Below, piece after piece: positions 1 through 13,075 of a stretch of 64,000 nucleotides of DNA. Source of the DNA: Pycnopodia helianthoides (Eukaryota > Echinodermata > Asteroidea > Forcipulatida > Asteriidae). The stretch lies in assembly GCA_032158295.1 (NCBI GenBank), contig CM063253.1:3193001-3257000 (forward strand), in the 5' to 3' direction. The translations under genes were made by a program, and so were the position numbers. Under the pieces are notes generated by a model. The model was given only the letters and a program-made list of their open reading frames with translations, did no database searches and was not told where the DNA came from. Every line of letters starts with the position of its first letter. The first letter of the stretch is position 1.

Positions 1-300
1 ATTATTGACAACTCATCTTAATATGAATCTTTGTCTTTGTGAAAACGGCCCCTGAGCATGCAATTCGCCTGAATGATGAAAATTCAAAAAGCTTTTAAAA
101 ATGTCCTCCACAAAGCCAGCCTTTTGTCAAACCGCACGTGCAGGGTCGTTAGAGATATACAGAAAAAACACAACTTATTTGAACCTAAAATGCTAAGTTA
201 AAATAGATCAAATTAATTATTTTCAACCGGCCGTCACCGTCCTCTATTAAAAAAAGAATTCAAAGATGTTTTTGTTTGAACTATAAACAGCCGAGCAACG
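1..300. other. Gene-free start of window
   Basis: AT-rich sequence; I see no coding frame or repeat match. Confidence 0.6.
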
Positions 301-465
301 GCCGAATTTCATAAAGCTTCTTCAGCACAAAAAGTAGCTAAGCACAACAAAATATTGCCTTCTAGGCTAAGTTTACCAGCCAAAAGTACGATGTCACATG
401 CACAATCTCTGACTGGTATCCTGCTCAATTTTGCTTGGCAGCAAACTGTTAAGCAATAATATTCT
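301..465 (+). mobile_element. Repeat family F (GCCCAATTTCATAAAGCTGCT type), partial
   Basis: The left end GCCGAATTTCATAAAGCTTC and the interior AGTAGCTAAGCACAACAAAA match other F copies. The right end is not here. An F right end (GCAGCTCTATGAAATTGGGC) directly follows the TTAA of family B copy 1 at 1235-1238. Confidence 0.55.
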
Positions 466-857
466 GTTTAAATGTATTACAGTATTGGTAAGGATGTGAA
501 AATATTCTTAAGTTTTAGGCTGACCCTTACTGGTTATGAAGCTCAAACAAAACAAATAAACCAATTATTTTCACCTAAGTGAAATGAAGTCATATTCGAG
601 AAAACTGTATCTGAAAACCCCCCAAAACGCAATCAGCTGATATCAATTTGTTACAACCAAAATTAAAGACAATGTGTTCACATGCTGAAAATTGTGCATG
701 GTTTTTTCGCTATTTTCTCCCAACTCACAAAACGGATTAAGCCAAAGTTTTGACATGTTTGTTATTTCATGTAGGCCTATAACGGTTGATCACATAATGG
801 TTGATCTCACAACACATTAACACTGCCTGCGACTTTTATCTCTACTGTATAATACCT
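466..857. other. Gene-free AT-rich stretch between repeats
   Basis: I see nothing specific; 1239-1814 is similar apart from an F-type end at 1239-1262. Confidence 0.5.
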
Positions 858-1238
858 TTAAAGACACTGGACACCTTTGGCAATTGTCAAAGACCAGTCT
901 TCTCACTTGGTGTATCTCAACATATGCACAAAATAACAAACCTGTGAAAAATTTGAACTCAATTGGCCGTCGAAGTTGCAAGATAATGGAAGAAAAAACA
1001 CCCTTGTCACACGAAGTTGTGTGCTTTCAGATGCTTGATTTCGAGACCTCACGCGTGAGGTCTCAAAATCAATTCAAATATTTTACTGAGAAATTACTTC
1101 TTTCTCAAAAACTACGTTGGGAGCCGTTTCTCACAACGTTTTATACTATCAGCAGCTCTCCATTGCTCGTTACCAAGTAAGTTTTTATGCTATAAACAAT
1201 TATTTTGAGTAATTACCAATAGTGTCCAGTGCCTTTAA
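858..1238 (+). mobile_element. Foldback MITE family B, copy 1
   Basis: TTAA lies at both ends, with inverted ends AAAGACACTGGACACC and GTGTCCAGTGCCTTT. A perfect 22-base palindrome at 1043-1064 (half-arm GAGACCTCACG) lies at the centre. No coding capacity. Confidence 0.85.
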
Positions 1239-1814
1239 GCAGCTCTATGAAATTGGGCCCACGTGATGAGGCTGTTTTTCCAGATTTTACACCCATTCGT
1301 AACACGCTCTCATTCAATCATGGAGCTATAAAAACCATGATTCAACTAACTGAAATAATAAGCAAAGGCTCACTACACGAGACAGCGTCAGACTGGCTAT
1401 AGCAAAGGTATTTACTTAATGAGACATGTCTCTGCCTTTTCCGAAGCCTAAGTATTTCATTACGAATGAATTCATCGGTTAATCATCTGACTGTATAACA
1501 CAAAGTCTACTTGTCTGTAGTGTATGAGTGTCCAAGGGAAACCATTACACGGAGATGGCATGCAGTAATGAGTAGACACGCTTGCATTAGCTGGGTTAAG
1601 TAATAAGGCCGTCTTCTTCATTATCAAACTAATTGAAAGAATGACAAAACCTTCGCACGACCAGTGGCACTAAAAGATTACTGGACAAAACCTAACACAA
1701 CAGACAAAATGGGTAATTATAAAAATAAAAACTGATTAGTTCGGTACAAAGGCCGTTTAGATTCATCCGAGCACCATTCTTAGAGAAATAATATTTATGT
1801 CTGGTGACATGCAA

Positions 1815-2191
1815 TTAAAGGCAGGGTATACTTTAGCTGCCAAGACCAGTATCCTCACTTGGTGTATCCCAACATAAATTAAGCATAAAATAACAAACCT
1901 GCGGGCTCAATATTGGTCATCGAAGATGCAAGAAAATAATGAAAGAAAAACACCCTTGTTGCATGGAATGATGTGCTTTCAGATGCATGAGAAAGACTTC
2001 ATGCCCGAAGCTTTTCTCAGATTCAAATTTGGGGTGAACAATTAACTCTTTCTCAAAAACTAAATTACTTCAAAGGGTGTCGTTTCTAACAATGTTTTAT
2101 AACAGCTGCCCAGTGCTCTTTACCAAGTATGTTTATAATAATTATGGTCATTAAACTTGTGGAGTAATTACCAAAAGTACACTGCCTTTAA
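1815..2191 (+). mobile_element. Foldback MITE family B, copy 2
   Basis: TTAA lies at both ends. It shares ACTTGGTGTATCCCAACATA, GCAAGAAAATAATGAAAGAAA and the CAGCTGCCCAGTGCTC region with other copies. It abuts repeat C copy 1 directly. Confidence 0.8.
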
Positions 2192-2520
2192 AAACCCTGA
2201 AACGACGGCCGCTGTCAGCACTTCCCGACATGTTTTATTATTTCCATTGTCTTAACCACATCGTACACAGAGGCTCATTATGACCTGATATCCTTACGCT
2301 GGGGGCATGCAACACATCAATCATAGAGGGGGGGTGTCAATCAACAGGGACCAGTGATTTGGGCAGGAGGGGCAGGAAGAACCAATTGTCAATAACAAAT
2401 TGTCAATGGGTAGATATGACCCAATGAAAAAAAAAAATTAATTATACAAACAAATAGGCTGAAACTAACCCAGGCAATACCCGAACATGTATATAACATA
2501 CTTGGATTGACAAAAGTTGT
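2192..2520 (+). repeat. Dispersed repeat family C, copy 1
   Basis: It shares ATTATTTCCATTGTCTTAAC, GGGGTGTCAATCAACA, AATTGTCAAT, AATTAATTA..CAAACAAATAGGCTGAAA and AGGCAATACC with 51413 and 62491, in the same order. It has no inverted ends and no coding sequence; class unknown. Confidence 0.7.
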
Positions 2521-3822
2521 TGACCTATCGGAGAACACTATAGAAGCATACTGACAATGTAGACGCGCGTCCATTTGAACCAAGATGTGCCACGTTATTG
2601 AGCACGTTTTGACGGTCAATATCCCGCCCATTCCACCAATGCAATTAAACACAAAGCGCAATAATTGTGACAAAAGCAATACTGACATTTAAAAAAAACC
2701 TTAGTCCCGTTGGTTCGTAATAAAAACGGTTCACCTAATTTGATATAATGTCCACTCTTTGGTTGGATAACTTTTTTAAATTTTTTATACCGGACACAAA
2801 GGGAATTTGATTTTTGATCTTTCAATAATCAACACAAAACCACCTTTATAGGCAAAGGTTCAAAATAATCAGTCTGCATCACTCAAAAAATCCGCCTACT
2901 GGTTTGCACTCAAGCCAATGTTTTTTATGTTAAAATATTGAAATGAGCGACCTTGAATATCATTCTCTCGTTTTAAGTTTAGAAACGGTTTCGGATGTTA
3001 ATTCAGTTAAACCTATACCGTCATCTGCGGTCGAGTCCACTCTTTATAGCTTCTGTAATTAACGGTTGTAATAAAACATTTTTGATTAAAAACTTCACGA
3101 CCGTGACGTGTAAATTAGTGGCGATTTCATAAAGAGACAAAGTGCAAGTCGTTTTTCAATTAGCCTTGGTCAAAACACTGATAGTTCAAATTTGTGCTGA
3201 AAGTGTAACTCAACATTTTTAATCATCCATCCACAATGATCATGAACTTGGAGACAGAATGCAAAACAGTCTGCCCTCCTTGACCTATGTATGTGGTGTA
3301 TACACATAAGCTCTTAGGGGACTAGACTCAAACAAAGCTAATCACAGCTCAACCTCGTTTCCGTGTAGCTGTATTGATCTGTGCACGTCATTTACCCCAC
3401 CATGTCTTGACGAGAGGGGATCGACACTTTGCACCGATCGTTGAAACGAGGTTGCGCTAGCATTGATGCCGTTCATTAACACTCGTCTTAATATTTACTT
3501 CCAAATTGCAAAAAATGTGCAAACAAGTAATTATAGAGAAGGTCAATTAGTTAAGAATGATAATTGTATGAAACACAATGAAACAGAGGCAAACAATAAA
3601 AATGGAGACATTATAGAAACTGGACCACGGTACTCGAAACAGTCGCCCATCCAGACAGGAACTTGGGTACAGGACAACCAAACAACCAAAGCAAAAACGA
3701 CCCAGCGCCGAAACTAGAGTCAACTATTTTGGGGCACAAGGGGTGCACCATATTTTCTGGTAAATTAAAAACTGTAGTTTACGTTTGCATTTTTCCAAAA
3801 AACAACCCCCCTTTAAAGGAAC
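2521..3822. other. Gene-free stretch
   Basis: AT-rich with only short frames of random character. No repeat match beyond the neighbouring C and A elements. Confidence 0.5.
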
Positions 3823-4199
3823 ATTACAGAATTGGTATAAATTGTAAAATATACTTTTGATCACAGATTGACATAAAACTTACACGGTCTAATGATGATG
3901 ATAGTAGAAAACACCCCTTGAAATATTTCTGTCTGAAATGCCATATTTGACGAGAAATGAATAAACTAATTTTCCGATTGGAGTTTATCGCTCAGTGAGC
4001 GTTTTATTCATTTGTTGAACCTATATGATTTCATGCAAATGTGTAATCGGTTTTTCACTATTTTCTCGTGACCCAGTGCGCCGATCGATCTCAAACTTCT
4101 ACAGGTTTGTCAGTTTATGTATATGGTGGATTACATAAAGTGCTTACACTGCCAGCAACTGTTTTGTTAGCAAAAACCAATTCTGTAATGTTCCTTTAA
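3823..4199 (+). mobile_element. Foldback MITE family A, copy 1
   Basis: The element is flanked by TTAA on both sides. Its ends are inverted: TTAAAGGAACATTACAGAAT at the left, and the reverse complement at the right. The core contains TTATCGCTCAGTGAGCG and CTCGTGACCCAG. No coding capacity. TTAA target duplication is known for piggyBac-type elements, so a non-autonomous piggyBac-like origin is possible (inference). Confidence 0.85.
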
Positions 4200-5809
4200 G
4201 CGCTCTCTTTATGTAATTTACTATTTTTTGTTTAAAAGGTATTCTGCCGTGGAGGTACAAACAAATACATGTCTGCGTGTAAACAGAAAAAAACAAACTA
4301 CATATAAAGCTCATAAAATGTATTTTTTTTATTCGGTTAGTCCTTAATCGCAAAGGTCTAGATGGGGGCACTGGGGAACGGACATCAATATGGGGGCGTG
4401 TGTCACCCCCCGGTGCCACCCTTTAGTTACCCCACTGAAGTGACCCAACGTAGGATGCAACAAGAAGGTATAAATCATGAATCTTGCAACCCATCCGAGT
4501 GAAAGATCCACTTTAAGGGTAAACGTACCATTACATTTTGATTATTTTTTTTTGGTAATACTCGAGAAACCAATGTTGCATATACGAGTACATCAACATA
4601 ACGCAGTTGATCGAGACCCTGTGCCAGTCAGTCGTTCAAGTCCCATTGTTCGGTTCTGTCGCTAAATTATGCGGGTATTTTTTTAGGATGAAATTTCTGG
4701 AATATGTTTTGCATTTACGACTGTGGTGTATACCCCTGGGAGTAATAATTCAGTCGCGGTCGTGAGTCATCGCCAAGTCAGCATGACGTGGAACGAAAAC
4801 CATTCTGTTAATTATAAAATTTGCGTAGATGTCAAAACCTTAATTTATTAAAAAAAAAAAAAAACCTTGAAATTAACCTTTCCTCAAATTGATTACTTTG
4901 TTAGTCTTACATTTCCATCAGAATCCTACAGCTTAGTGGTGTGAAACTAATGTGCCATACACAGATTGGCTTGCCAATGAGCTCCAGTCTAATACCAATC
5001 ACAGGTGGTTTCTGCCGGAATTTGTTTAGCTTTAATGAGGTCGATTACTTAGATTCTATACTGCCTAAAACGATTTGCATTCATTTTAATAGAGACCATA
5101 TAAAAGTGGCCGCAACAAAATGGGTGCACCAACAAACTGCCCATAACAGCCGCAAGGATTTTACCTTTACTTAATAATAATAGTAGTAATAATGGAGTCT
5201 TGTTTGGCGCCGGTATCCGCCAAAAAAGGGCGCTCATGGCGCTCGCTCATGATACAAGAAACAGTACAAAAGAAAGGGACACAAAATATATACATGTTGA
5301 ATATCACTGGTCAACATTTACTTCAAAAAGATGAGTTTTGAGAGCAGTTTTAAATGATGATGTTGTATCAGCAGTCCTGATGTAGTACGAATAAAAATAT
5401 TCCACACTTCTACTCTACCAAAAGGTCAAAGTAAAATTTACATTTCTCCAATGTTTCCCATGTTAACATAGTATCTGCATTTCAAAAACAAACACATTTG
5501 TTTTTTTTTTTTTGCAGACATTTTACCGGTAAAAAAATGAGTTTAAAAATCATCAATATAAACCATGTCTGGCCAGGGAATTTCCATCCATGCCACAATA
5601 TTGTATTGCCTTTCGACAGATTAAACGAAGTTCTAAACCACTTTCTAAAAAAGCAACCCACACAAATTTCCACGAGCTCTATGCGCCATTAATGGAGGGG
5701 GAAAACCCTATAAAAACATTGGACGAATTGCCCTGGCTAAATTCCTATAATACCCAATAACTCCTCAACGTCGTCCTTGCGAATGAGGTCAGTTCAAATA
5801 AACACAAAC
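4200..5809. other. Gene-free stretch
   Basis: It contains an A run near 4850 and a short TAA/TAG microsatellite at 5172-5192. No coding signal. Confidence 0.5.
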
Positions 5810-6199
5810 TTAAAGGAACATTACAGAATAAGAACAAAACTTGTAAAATATACTTTTCGATCGCAGATTTACATAAAACTTACACGGTCTAATGATGATG
5901 ATGGTAGAAAACATCCCCTGAAATATTTCTGTCTGAAATGCCATATTTGAGGAGAAAAGAATAAACTAATTTTCCGATTGGAGTTTATCGCTCAGTGAGC
6001 GTTTTATTCATTTGTTGAATCTATATGATTTCATGCAAATGTGTAATTGGTTTTTCACTATTTTCCCGTGACCCAGATGGCCGATCGATCTCAAACTTCT
6101 ACAGGTTTGTCAGTTTATGTATATGGTGGATTACATAAAGTGCTTACACTGCCAGCAACTGTTTTGTTAGCAAAAAACAATTCTGTAATGTTCCTTTAA
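5810..6199 (+). mobile_element. Foldback MITE family A, copy 2
   Basis: A complete copy with TTAA at both ends, nearly identical to copy 1 through the core. The left end is slightly altered after ACAGAAT. Confidence 0.85.
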
Positions 6200-7601
6200 A
6201 CGACGTTGTGGTTGAGATGTTTTTAACCTGGCGAATCCGTTTGGGGGATGCCCAAGGCGTGTACGTACCCATGTAAAACGTCTTCAATTATTCACGAAAA
6301 ACAATTCATGTTTTACAATCAAACATTTTCGATTGTTTGTTTTGGTGTGACGACGTCGACGGCTGTTGTATCATGCAGTGGGCCCTTTTTTCTGTAAAAG
6401 TCTCATCGTAGACGGAAATTCAAATAAAAACAAACGTCAATTGTTTTTTTTTTTTAATTTGTATACTACTTGCAATAATTCTATACCGGGAAAAGGTTTC
6501 TTTGCGCAGAGAACATCCCATGTTAAAAATAACTGATTCAAAATAAATTGAAAAGTACAAATAAATTTACAAAAATTATCACCCTGAAATCATGTTGCAC
6601 CTTTAACCGTGTAGTGCTTCTTGCAAAAAAAAGAAGAAAGAAAAACCCGTCATTCAACAGCCGTTGTAAATGCGACGGCGGCAACAATCGCTCATCCTCC
6701 CTGCCTCTTTTCAAACTGTTGCCTGTTCACAATGCGCATCATTGTAGAGCAGTTTCAGCTGGTGTTACTCCGCCGCAGGGGGGACACTGCGATCGTCAAC
6801 AGACTTGGATCCGAGCTCTCTTGTGGAAGGTAAGCCCTTCATTAATTCTCACGTCCCGTACCTGGGTTTGTCTCAAAACGGAGCAACAACAAAAGCCGTC
6901 GAAGCTTACCCGGTGTGTTTCAACCACGCAGGTATATAAAAGGTATACTGATACGAGCGGTAGTTAATAGTGCTCGCACACAGAAGTGAAATTATTTTTT
7001 CAAGCGGGAGTTATAGCAACGCTGGCGTGGGTGAGATCCTTGTGTAAACCAGGCATTACCATCCTCTCCCCCTGCTACTCCTTATCAGCCCGACTGATGC
7101 CGTGTTATTCTTCATCGCTCGTACAATCTGCATTCCTGCTTTGAGAGCCTGGGTTGGACACAGTGCATCATCTCTCTCTCTCTCTCTCTCCCTGTATACT
7201 GATATCGCGTGTTATTAATTGACTTTACTGTTGGAGTTTACCACTGAGAGCTTGCAGTCTGCCGTGGACTTTTTAATTACATGCTGTGCTTCATATATGG
7301 CTGGAATATTACACACAACACCCTACTGTTTTAAACTCTCCCATAGTTCACCACCGCTACTAGAGGTAAGGTATAATATAAACGTGTTAGATATTTGGCT
7401 GTTTTAATCAATATAGGCCTACACGTATAATATATCCTTAGTCGATTTGTGTCAAGTTCCTCAATGCGACGATTGAAACTGCAGCGCTGTTATTGATAAA
7501 ATGTGATGAGGGGGCTTAAGTGGAACAAAATAAGGGGGACTTTTGTAAAACCAGGTAAAGCTTTCGTGTCGTTTCAGGTGACACAGCTATAGTTGGTTTA
7601 A
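6200..7601. other. Gene-free stretch
   Basis: It contains a short (TC)n at 7170-7191. A 139-codon frame at 6548-6967 lacks recognisable content and is probably chance. Confidence 0.45.
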
Positions 7602-7678
7602 TCCCCACCTCCGATCCCTCACGGATTATGGCCGGGAGGGATTGCTGTTAAACCCCGGCCATAGGGGAGGGTGGGGTC
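7602..7678. repeat. GC-rich hairpin
   Basis: A perfect 10-bp stem TATGGCCGGG / CCCGGCCATA (7627-7636, 7654-7663) lies inside a longer imperfect inverted repeat CCCCACCTCC..GGGAGGGTGGGG. Confidence 0.6.
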
Positions 7679-7889
7679 TGCCTCTCAATTCGGCTTTAGT
7701 TAATTATAATAAAGCGTGGTTGATACCGATACTGTAAAATTAAATAAAACTCAATTGCGATACTTGGAACTTGTTTCAAGACATGTTTTCAGGGTAAAAC
7801 AGCGAGTTGCGGGTATACAGAAAAATAATGTGTCCGGTTTGTCACCAAAGAGAATTCTACATGGCTTCTGACTGGCACCCCGCACAACG

Positions 7890-8015
7890 ATATTGACAAA
7901 ACAAGGAGACCGCCAACATTTAGGGCTAAAGCTCAGTTGGTTATAGAGCGCCGGCACGTTAATCCGGGAGGTCGCAGGTTCGAGTCATTTTTCCTTTGCT
8001 CAACCCAAAATCAAC
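7890..8015 (+). mobile_element. tRNA-derived SINE (family H), copy 1
   Basis: AAGCTCAGTTGGTTATAGAG is a good A box and GGTTCGAGTC a good B box, the internal promoter of RNA polymerase III. The anticodon-loop region reads ACGTTAA. The pre-tRNA leader CCGCCAACAT and the tail CTTTG.TCAA.CCCAA are shared with the copy at 38582, so this is a SINE, not a tRNA gene. Confidence 0.7.
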
Positions 8016-8151
8016 TCTACGTGATAAACAAAAAACAAATGCAGTTTTGTTTTTATAATCTTAAAATAGTAAGAGTGAGTCAGAATGTTGTAAAAGCGCA
8101 AAACAGAGTACGAAACTGTGCCGTGATTATCGTAGTTTTTCATTTCTTGGT

Positions 8152-8522
8152 TATTGTCCTTTTGGTAATTAGTACCATCACTTGGTGAATCCCAACATGT
8201 ACATAAAATAACAAACCTGGGAGAAAATGGGCATCATGGGTCATTGAAGTTGCAAGAAAATAATGAACCCTCCCCCCAAAAAACCCCACCTTGTTGCATA
8301 CAAATTGTGTGCCTCCAAATGCCTGAGAAAGGCTTTACTCAGATTCAAATATTTCAGTGAGAAATGACCTCTTTCTCAGAAAACTGCATTACTTCAGAGG
8401 GAGTCGTTTTTCACAATGCTTTATACTATCAGCAGCTCTCAGGTGCTCCGTATAGCATACCATGCACGTTTTTACGGTACTGTATTTCTTGAGTAATTAC
8501 CAAAAGTATCCACTGCCGTTAA
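8152..8522 (+). mobile_element. Foldback MITE family B, copy 3
   Basis: A family B core with the right-hand TTAA (8519-8522). The left end is degraded. Confidence 0.75.
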
Positions 8523-9004
8523 CACGCATTTTTTAAGTTTATAGAGAGCAGAAAAAATGTCTTCCCTAAGACAACAAAGCAGGTATTCAGTGAAGTGCTA
8601 TCCAGATTCTAATTCTATATTTACTCATTGGTAAGACGACAATACAAATAAATTCGGAGGGAAACGGCACATCCCAAATCTTGGGAGACAAAAAACAGCA
8701 AGCGATCAGTATAACCACTTTTCGATCCTCTTGTTTTTGAAATCGATGATTATTTGTGTTTGAAGTATCGATTTGCGTGACACTCACAATGAGATATGTT
8801 CTTGGAATACTACTCCCAGCAAATGCCCAACAAACACCTCAACATTTCTTCTCTTTTGTTGGAATAATGCCCCATAACGCAATAGGAGTGCCTGTACAAG
8901 GTCACGGTATCCTTTAGGCGCGCCTAGGCGGTGCGAAAGTACAAATAGGGCGTGCCTCGGCGACTGGATATGTACGGAGCTCGGGAAGTGCCATCACCAA
9001 CTTG
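8523..9004. other. Gene-free stretch
   Basis: I see no coding frame or repeat match. A GGCGCGCC lies near 8917. The stretch 9311-9844 is likewise unremarkable. Confidence 0.45.
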
Positions 9005-9310
9005 TTGAGATCCTGAGGTAATTTACTGCAGGATGAGGACATCGTAAACGTTATCGATGACTACACACTGAGATGATTCATCTCGGCATGACGACATCTT
9101 GGAAAGTAGGATGCATCGTCTTCCAAAGATAATTCATCTCGGAATGTCGACAGCTATACTTGTATGATGTCGACACCCTAAGATAAAAAATAGATCTGGA
9201 AGACGACATCTAACTTTAGGATGTCGTCATCCCGCGCTAAATCATCTCATCTCAGGTTATCGTCATTTTTTAAGTTTATGATGACATCACCCTGCGGGAA
9301 ATTATCTCAT
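9005..9310 (+). repeat. Degenerate repeat rich in ATCTCGG / GATGTCGTC
   Basis: Repeated forms of TGATTCATCTCGG, GACGACATCTT and GATGTCGACA occur about every 45-55 bases with mixed orientation. Confidence 0.4.
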
Positions 9311-9844
9311 GAAATTAACATGTCGGATGGCGTTTCCAGAATTCCGTACTTTTTTGACCTGCAGAATGACACCTTGATTCACCATAATGTTAAACGTGAA
9401 TATAGTTTCATTCTGAATTCCTTCTGTCCGAATTGATGACATAATATTCAATGCGCGTGCGTACCAAACTTTTCGCGAGTCGTCTGGTTTCCTTTCCATA
9501 TCACCCACCCCACCCACTCGTCTGGTTCCATTCGCTTCCATTTTCAGTGACACACATTGGATTAGTTCTGTCTATTATAACCATGAGGCGATATTTTGGG
9601 TAAAACATAAAATAGCTAAAACACCTTTTAGGTTTAGTTATGCTTCTAGACTGCGAAGGCTTCTAGTGCTCATAATCTCCTACCGGTATATTACTATAAA
9701 TACTTCATATTTGAGGGGGGATTGTTTGAAAGATTATACAAATTGATTGAGCATTATTGCTTCATGTTAATCCTACATGTAAGCTCATTTCAAGCCTGCA
9801 TGGTCATTTCAGCAGTAGATTGGTTGACGTGACAAGAGTCGTTT

Positions 9845-10209
9845 TTAAGGGCAGGGTATACTTTTGGTAATTGTCAAAACCAGTATCCTCACTTGGTGTA
9901 TCCCAATATGCTTAAAATAACAAACTTGTGAGAATTTGGTCAACGAAGTTGCAAGAAAATAATGAAAGAAAAAAATACCCTTGTTGCATAGAATTGTGTG
10001 CTTTCAGATGCCTGAGAGCCTGTAGCCTTTCTAAGATTCAAATTTTGGGGTGAAAAATTACCCCTCTCTCTAAAACTGCATTACTTCAAATGGGTCGTTT
10101 CTAACAATGTTTTATAATACCAGCAGCTCTCCAGTGCATGCTCTTTAAGTTTTAATGGGCAGGTCATTAACATGTGGAGTAATTACCAAAAGTACACCCT
10201 GCCTTTTAA
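9845..10209 (+). mobile_element. Foldback MITE family B, copy 4
   Basis: TTAA lies at both ends, with left GGGCAGGGTATACTTTTGG and the inverted GTACACCCTGCC at right. Confidence 0.8.
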
Positions 10210-12879
10210 GTGCTTTGATATTGTTTGCAAAAGAGCCACAGAGCCTGGAGTTCTGCACAATTTTATCCCTTTAAAAAACTCAATCAGATGTACAGCTTTT
10301 ATGTAACAAAATATTGTACATGTCCAGTTGTTTAATGGGCAGACAATGTCATTAATGAAACATTGGAAGAAACACGATCCTCATGCTGAACTGCTTCCTT
10401 CCGTACAGAATCAAATTCTTTAAGTACAATTGGCAGATTTTTTCCTCCCTAAGGACGCATGCTATAGAAAATTCATCCCAGCTTACTGCGTTTCGTGTTC
10501 CTTCGTCGTTTCTGATGTGAAAAATCAAATTCTTTAGTAAATTTGACAGATTTTTTTTCTTCTTCTCAAACGATGCATAGGCTTAGTTCATCCCAGCTAA
10601 AAAAAAAACTAAAAAAACTCAAGGTTAATTCAAGTAAAATGTTCCAACTCGAAGTACAAAATGAATCAGGGACGAAGTAATTTCAGCGTGTCTTTTTATT
10701 AGAGAGAAGGGTTTCAGACACAATTATCCAAGAGCAGAAAAGGATTTTTTTTTCCAACAAGATGGAAATCTGATAAATGACTACTGACTTCTCCTCATCA
10801 GTAATTCACAGATCCTTCCTGAGACTCTCTCCGAGGAGATGCGGTTTCATCCTGACAAAGAGCCTCTCCTGGTTGTTTGCGACGACCTCCCCACAGATAC
10901 GATCAAACCCATCTTCCACAGGCTTATAAAATATATAGTCGGGACCCTATTTTACCATACAGTTTATGAGACGGGTTGTAAATCAAGGACTTAATATGAA
11001 AATGCTTTTAACAATTCGGGGGGGGGGAGTTTGGGGGCTGGGGAGTTTGGGGGCTGGGCGTGGGAGATAATTGCTCAGTGCAGCATCACTGTGTATCACC
11101 ATCTTCAACAACAGAAACGACGCCCGGCGCAGCTTTGACGTGATTTGTGCTATCGAGTCATTAATCTTTATAAATATTTTACAGATTGCATTTCGCAACA
11201 CAAGGTATAGGATGAATTATAGTTTTATGCATTGAAAGACCACAACATTTTGATTGTATAGCTTACGTACATGGATTACACGATCATATAGGTTAAAGTT
11301 CATGGTTGATGTTAAACTTACGGTAGCCGATGTCGATAGCAATCAGGCATCCTTTTTTATTTGGTTGTACACTGTTGCGTGTTCCTTCCCAAGAGTTGTG
11401 AATGAAAATAAATGAGTAAAAATGCAAGCAAAGTAAGAATCACGACACCAGGTTGCCTGAGATTGGCAATCCATCAATTAAACACCCCTCTTTCCCAGAG
11501 ACCTAAACAACTTATAGGTTCTAAAACCCATCGATCGTGTGCAATGCCCGAGAGGCGTAAGTGACAACCGGGGACCAGAGGCGCGTGCGTCCCCATAGCC
11601 GGGCCGGGCCCAGAGACCCCGTCGCCATCCGTCACTTCCGAGCCCCCCCCCCCCCCCCCACAATGCTCTTCAATTAACACACACTCAGATCGGTACTTCA
11701 CAGCCGCTAGATACGTCCTGTATATTGACTGTCAAGAAATTGCCAAAAAAAAGGCCATTAAGGTGTGATTTCACATATTGCCCGAGTTTGAGATAAGGTT
11801 TTTAAAGCACCATGAATCACAAAAAGTGGACCTATTATACACTCCACGTTAACAAAGCATGTGTACGTTGTTTTTGTAATGGTATACTTGAATCGCACCT
11901 GTTTGTCTTTCCAATTTGAGGTGAGCGATTACTCATTTTGGATGAAAATTCACGTTATTACATAATTTTAAATGATTTTCATAATGATAACCTCTGATTT
12001 GTAATCATCAATCTTAATGAATGCCAGTAATAAGTAAGTTATCTAAAACAGTATTTCTGTAGTAAATTGCTATAAACTGCCGCCGTAATAAAAATCACAA
12101 TTTCATCAGCCAAATATTTTATAGCATCATTTCGCGCGTAACAATGAGTTGATTTCTGCCCATCCACGAGCGGCTCCCCCGTTCAACACCTTTAAAAGCC
12201 CCGGGGCTGTCCAATTTCTTTAACCCTGTACAGAGTACGTGACACTCGGGTCTAATCTACCGATATATCCCCCAGTATCACCAGCAAATACTTGTAATAG
12301 TTCCAAGCGAGCGGCAGTGCTGGCTGTTTCTTGCATGCATAATTTGGTCACAATAATGACCACGTATATTGTGAATTTGACTCCGGTAGTTCGATTTGGG
12401 GGAGATCATTACTGCCCGTGAATCGTGAGTGATCTTAGCGCGGTTTGATTCACACCATTATTGACCTGTTGAGAGAATATGAAACTGCTCAAGTCTACGC
12501 CGGCATCCTGTCGCCATTATTATCACGGGGACGTGACTGCAGAGTTCCTGCATTTATATTTCAGTTCATAACGCAGCAATAACGAGAGTTTTTGGCTGGG
12601 TTTTCGGGTAGACAATTGCCCTCTGTAATAATTATAGACATGCTTTGCATATCGACCTCTTCCTGTAGTGTTAGACACTGTACGTAATTTTGTATTCAAC
12701 TGGTAGGAGATCAAATTCAAAGTAATATCGCTAAATTCAGCCTGTATGGGCATCCTTGAAATGCCAGAAAGTGGGGCCCCAATCCCTGCAGTCGATAATC
12801 TGTGTATTCGTAGTTTCAACTTTGTTGGCGTTGTAGCTCAGCCCGCTCGTGTTATACGCGCGAATGTATTGAGTGTTCA
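10210..12879. other. Gene-free stretch with homopolymer tracts
   Basis: It holds the G-rich tract at 11019-11068 and a C run at about 11643-11660, next to GC-rich sequence (11580-11640). No convincing exon. Confidence 0.5.
11019..11068 (+). repeat. G-rich tract with quadruplex potential
   Basis: A run of ten G is followed by two GAGTTTGGGGGCTGGG units. This gives more than four closely spaced G runs of three or more, enough for an intramolecular quadruplex. Confidence 0.6.
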
Positions 12880-13075
12880 ATAGATGGATTGCACATGACG
12901 TCATTGAACACCATCTTTGATGAAATACAATGGAAACGTGCACGCGTGTACGCGCTGCGCACAACTCTCAGCCAATGATAGCCTTTCACGCGCGCACGTT
13001 TTATCAACGATGGCGGCCAACGCAAAGGGTCTTTAAGTAAACGTGCAGTTCCCGTGATAATGCATGATGTCATTA
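12880..13075. repeat. GC-rich imperfect inverted repeat with CRE-like and GATGGCGGC motifs
   Basis: ACCATCTTTGATGAA..AACGTGCACGCG pairs imperfectly with CGCGCGCACGTTTTATCAAC and then GATGGCGG. It contains a perfect TGACGTCA-type site (ATGACGTCATTG near 12895) and GATGGCGGC (YY1-like) near 13009. It may be a decayed foldback element or a small promoter; no transcript evidence. Confidence 0.35.

Noticed and set aside
6548..6967. A 139-codon frame as a small gene
   Set aside because: No recognisable content, no clear splice or conservation support, and a length possible by chance in this much DNA.
7925..7990. Functional tRNA genes at 7925, 38610, 43330, 43470 and 16311-16390
   Set aside because: Heads are imperfect and attached to shared SINE leaders and tails present in more than one copy.
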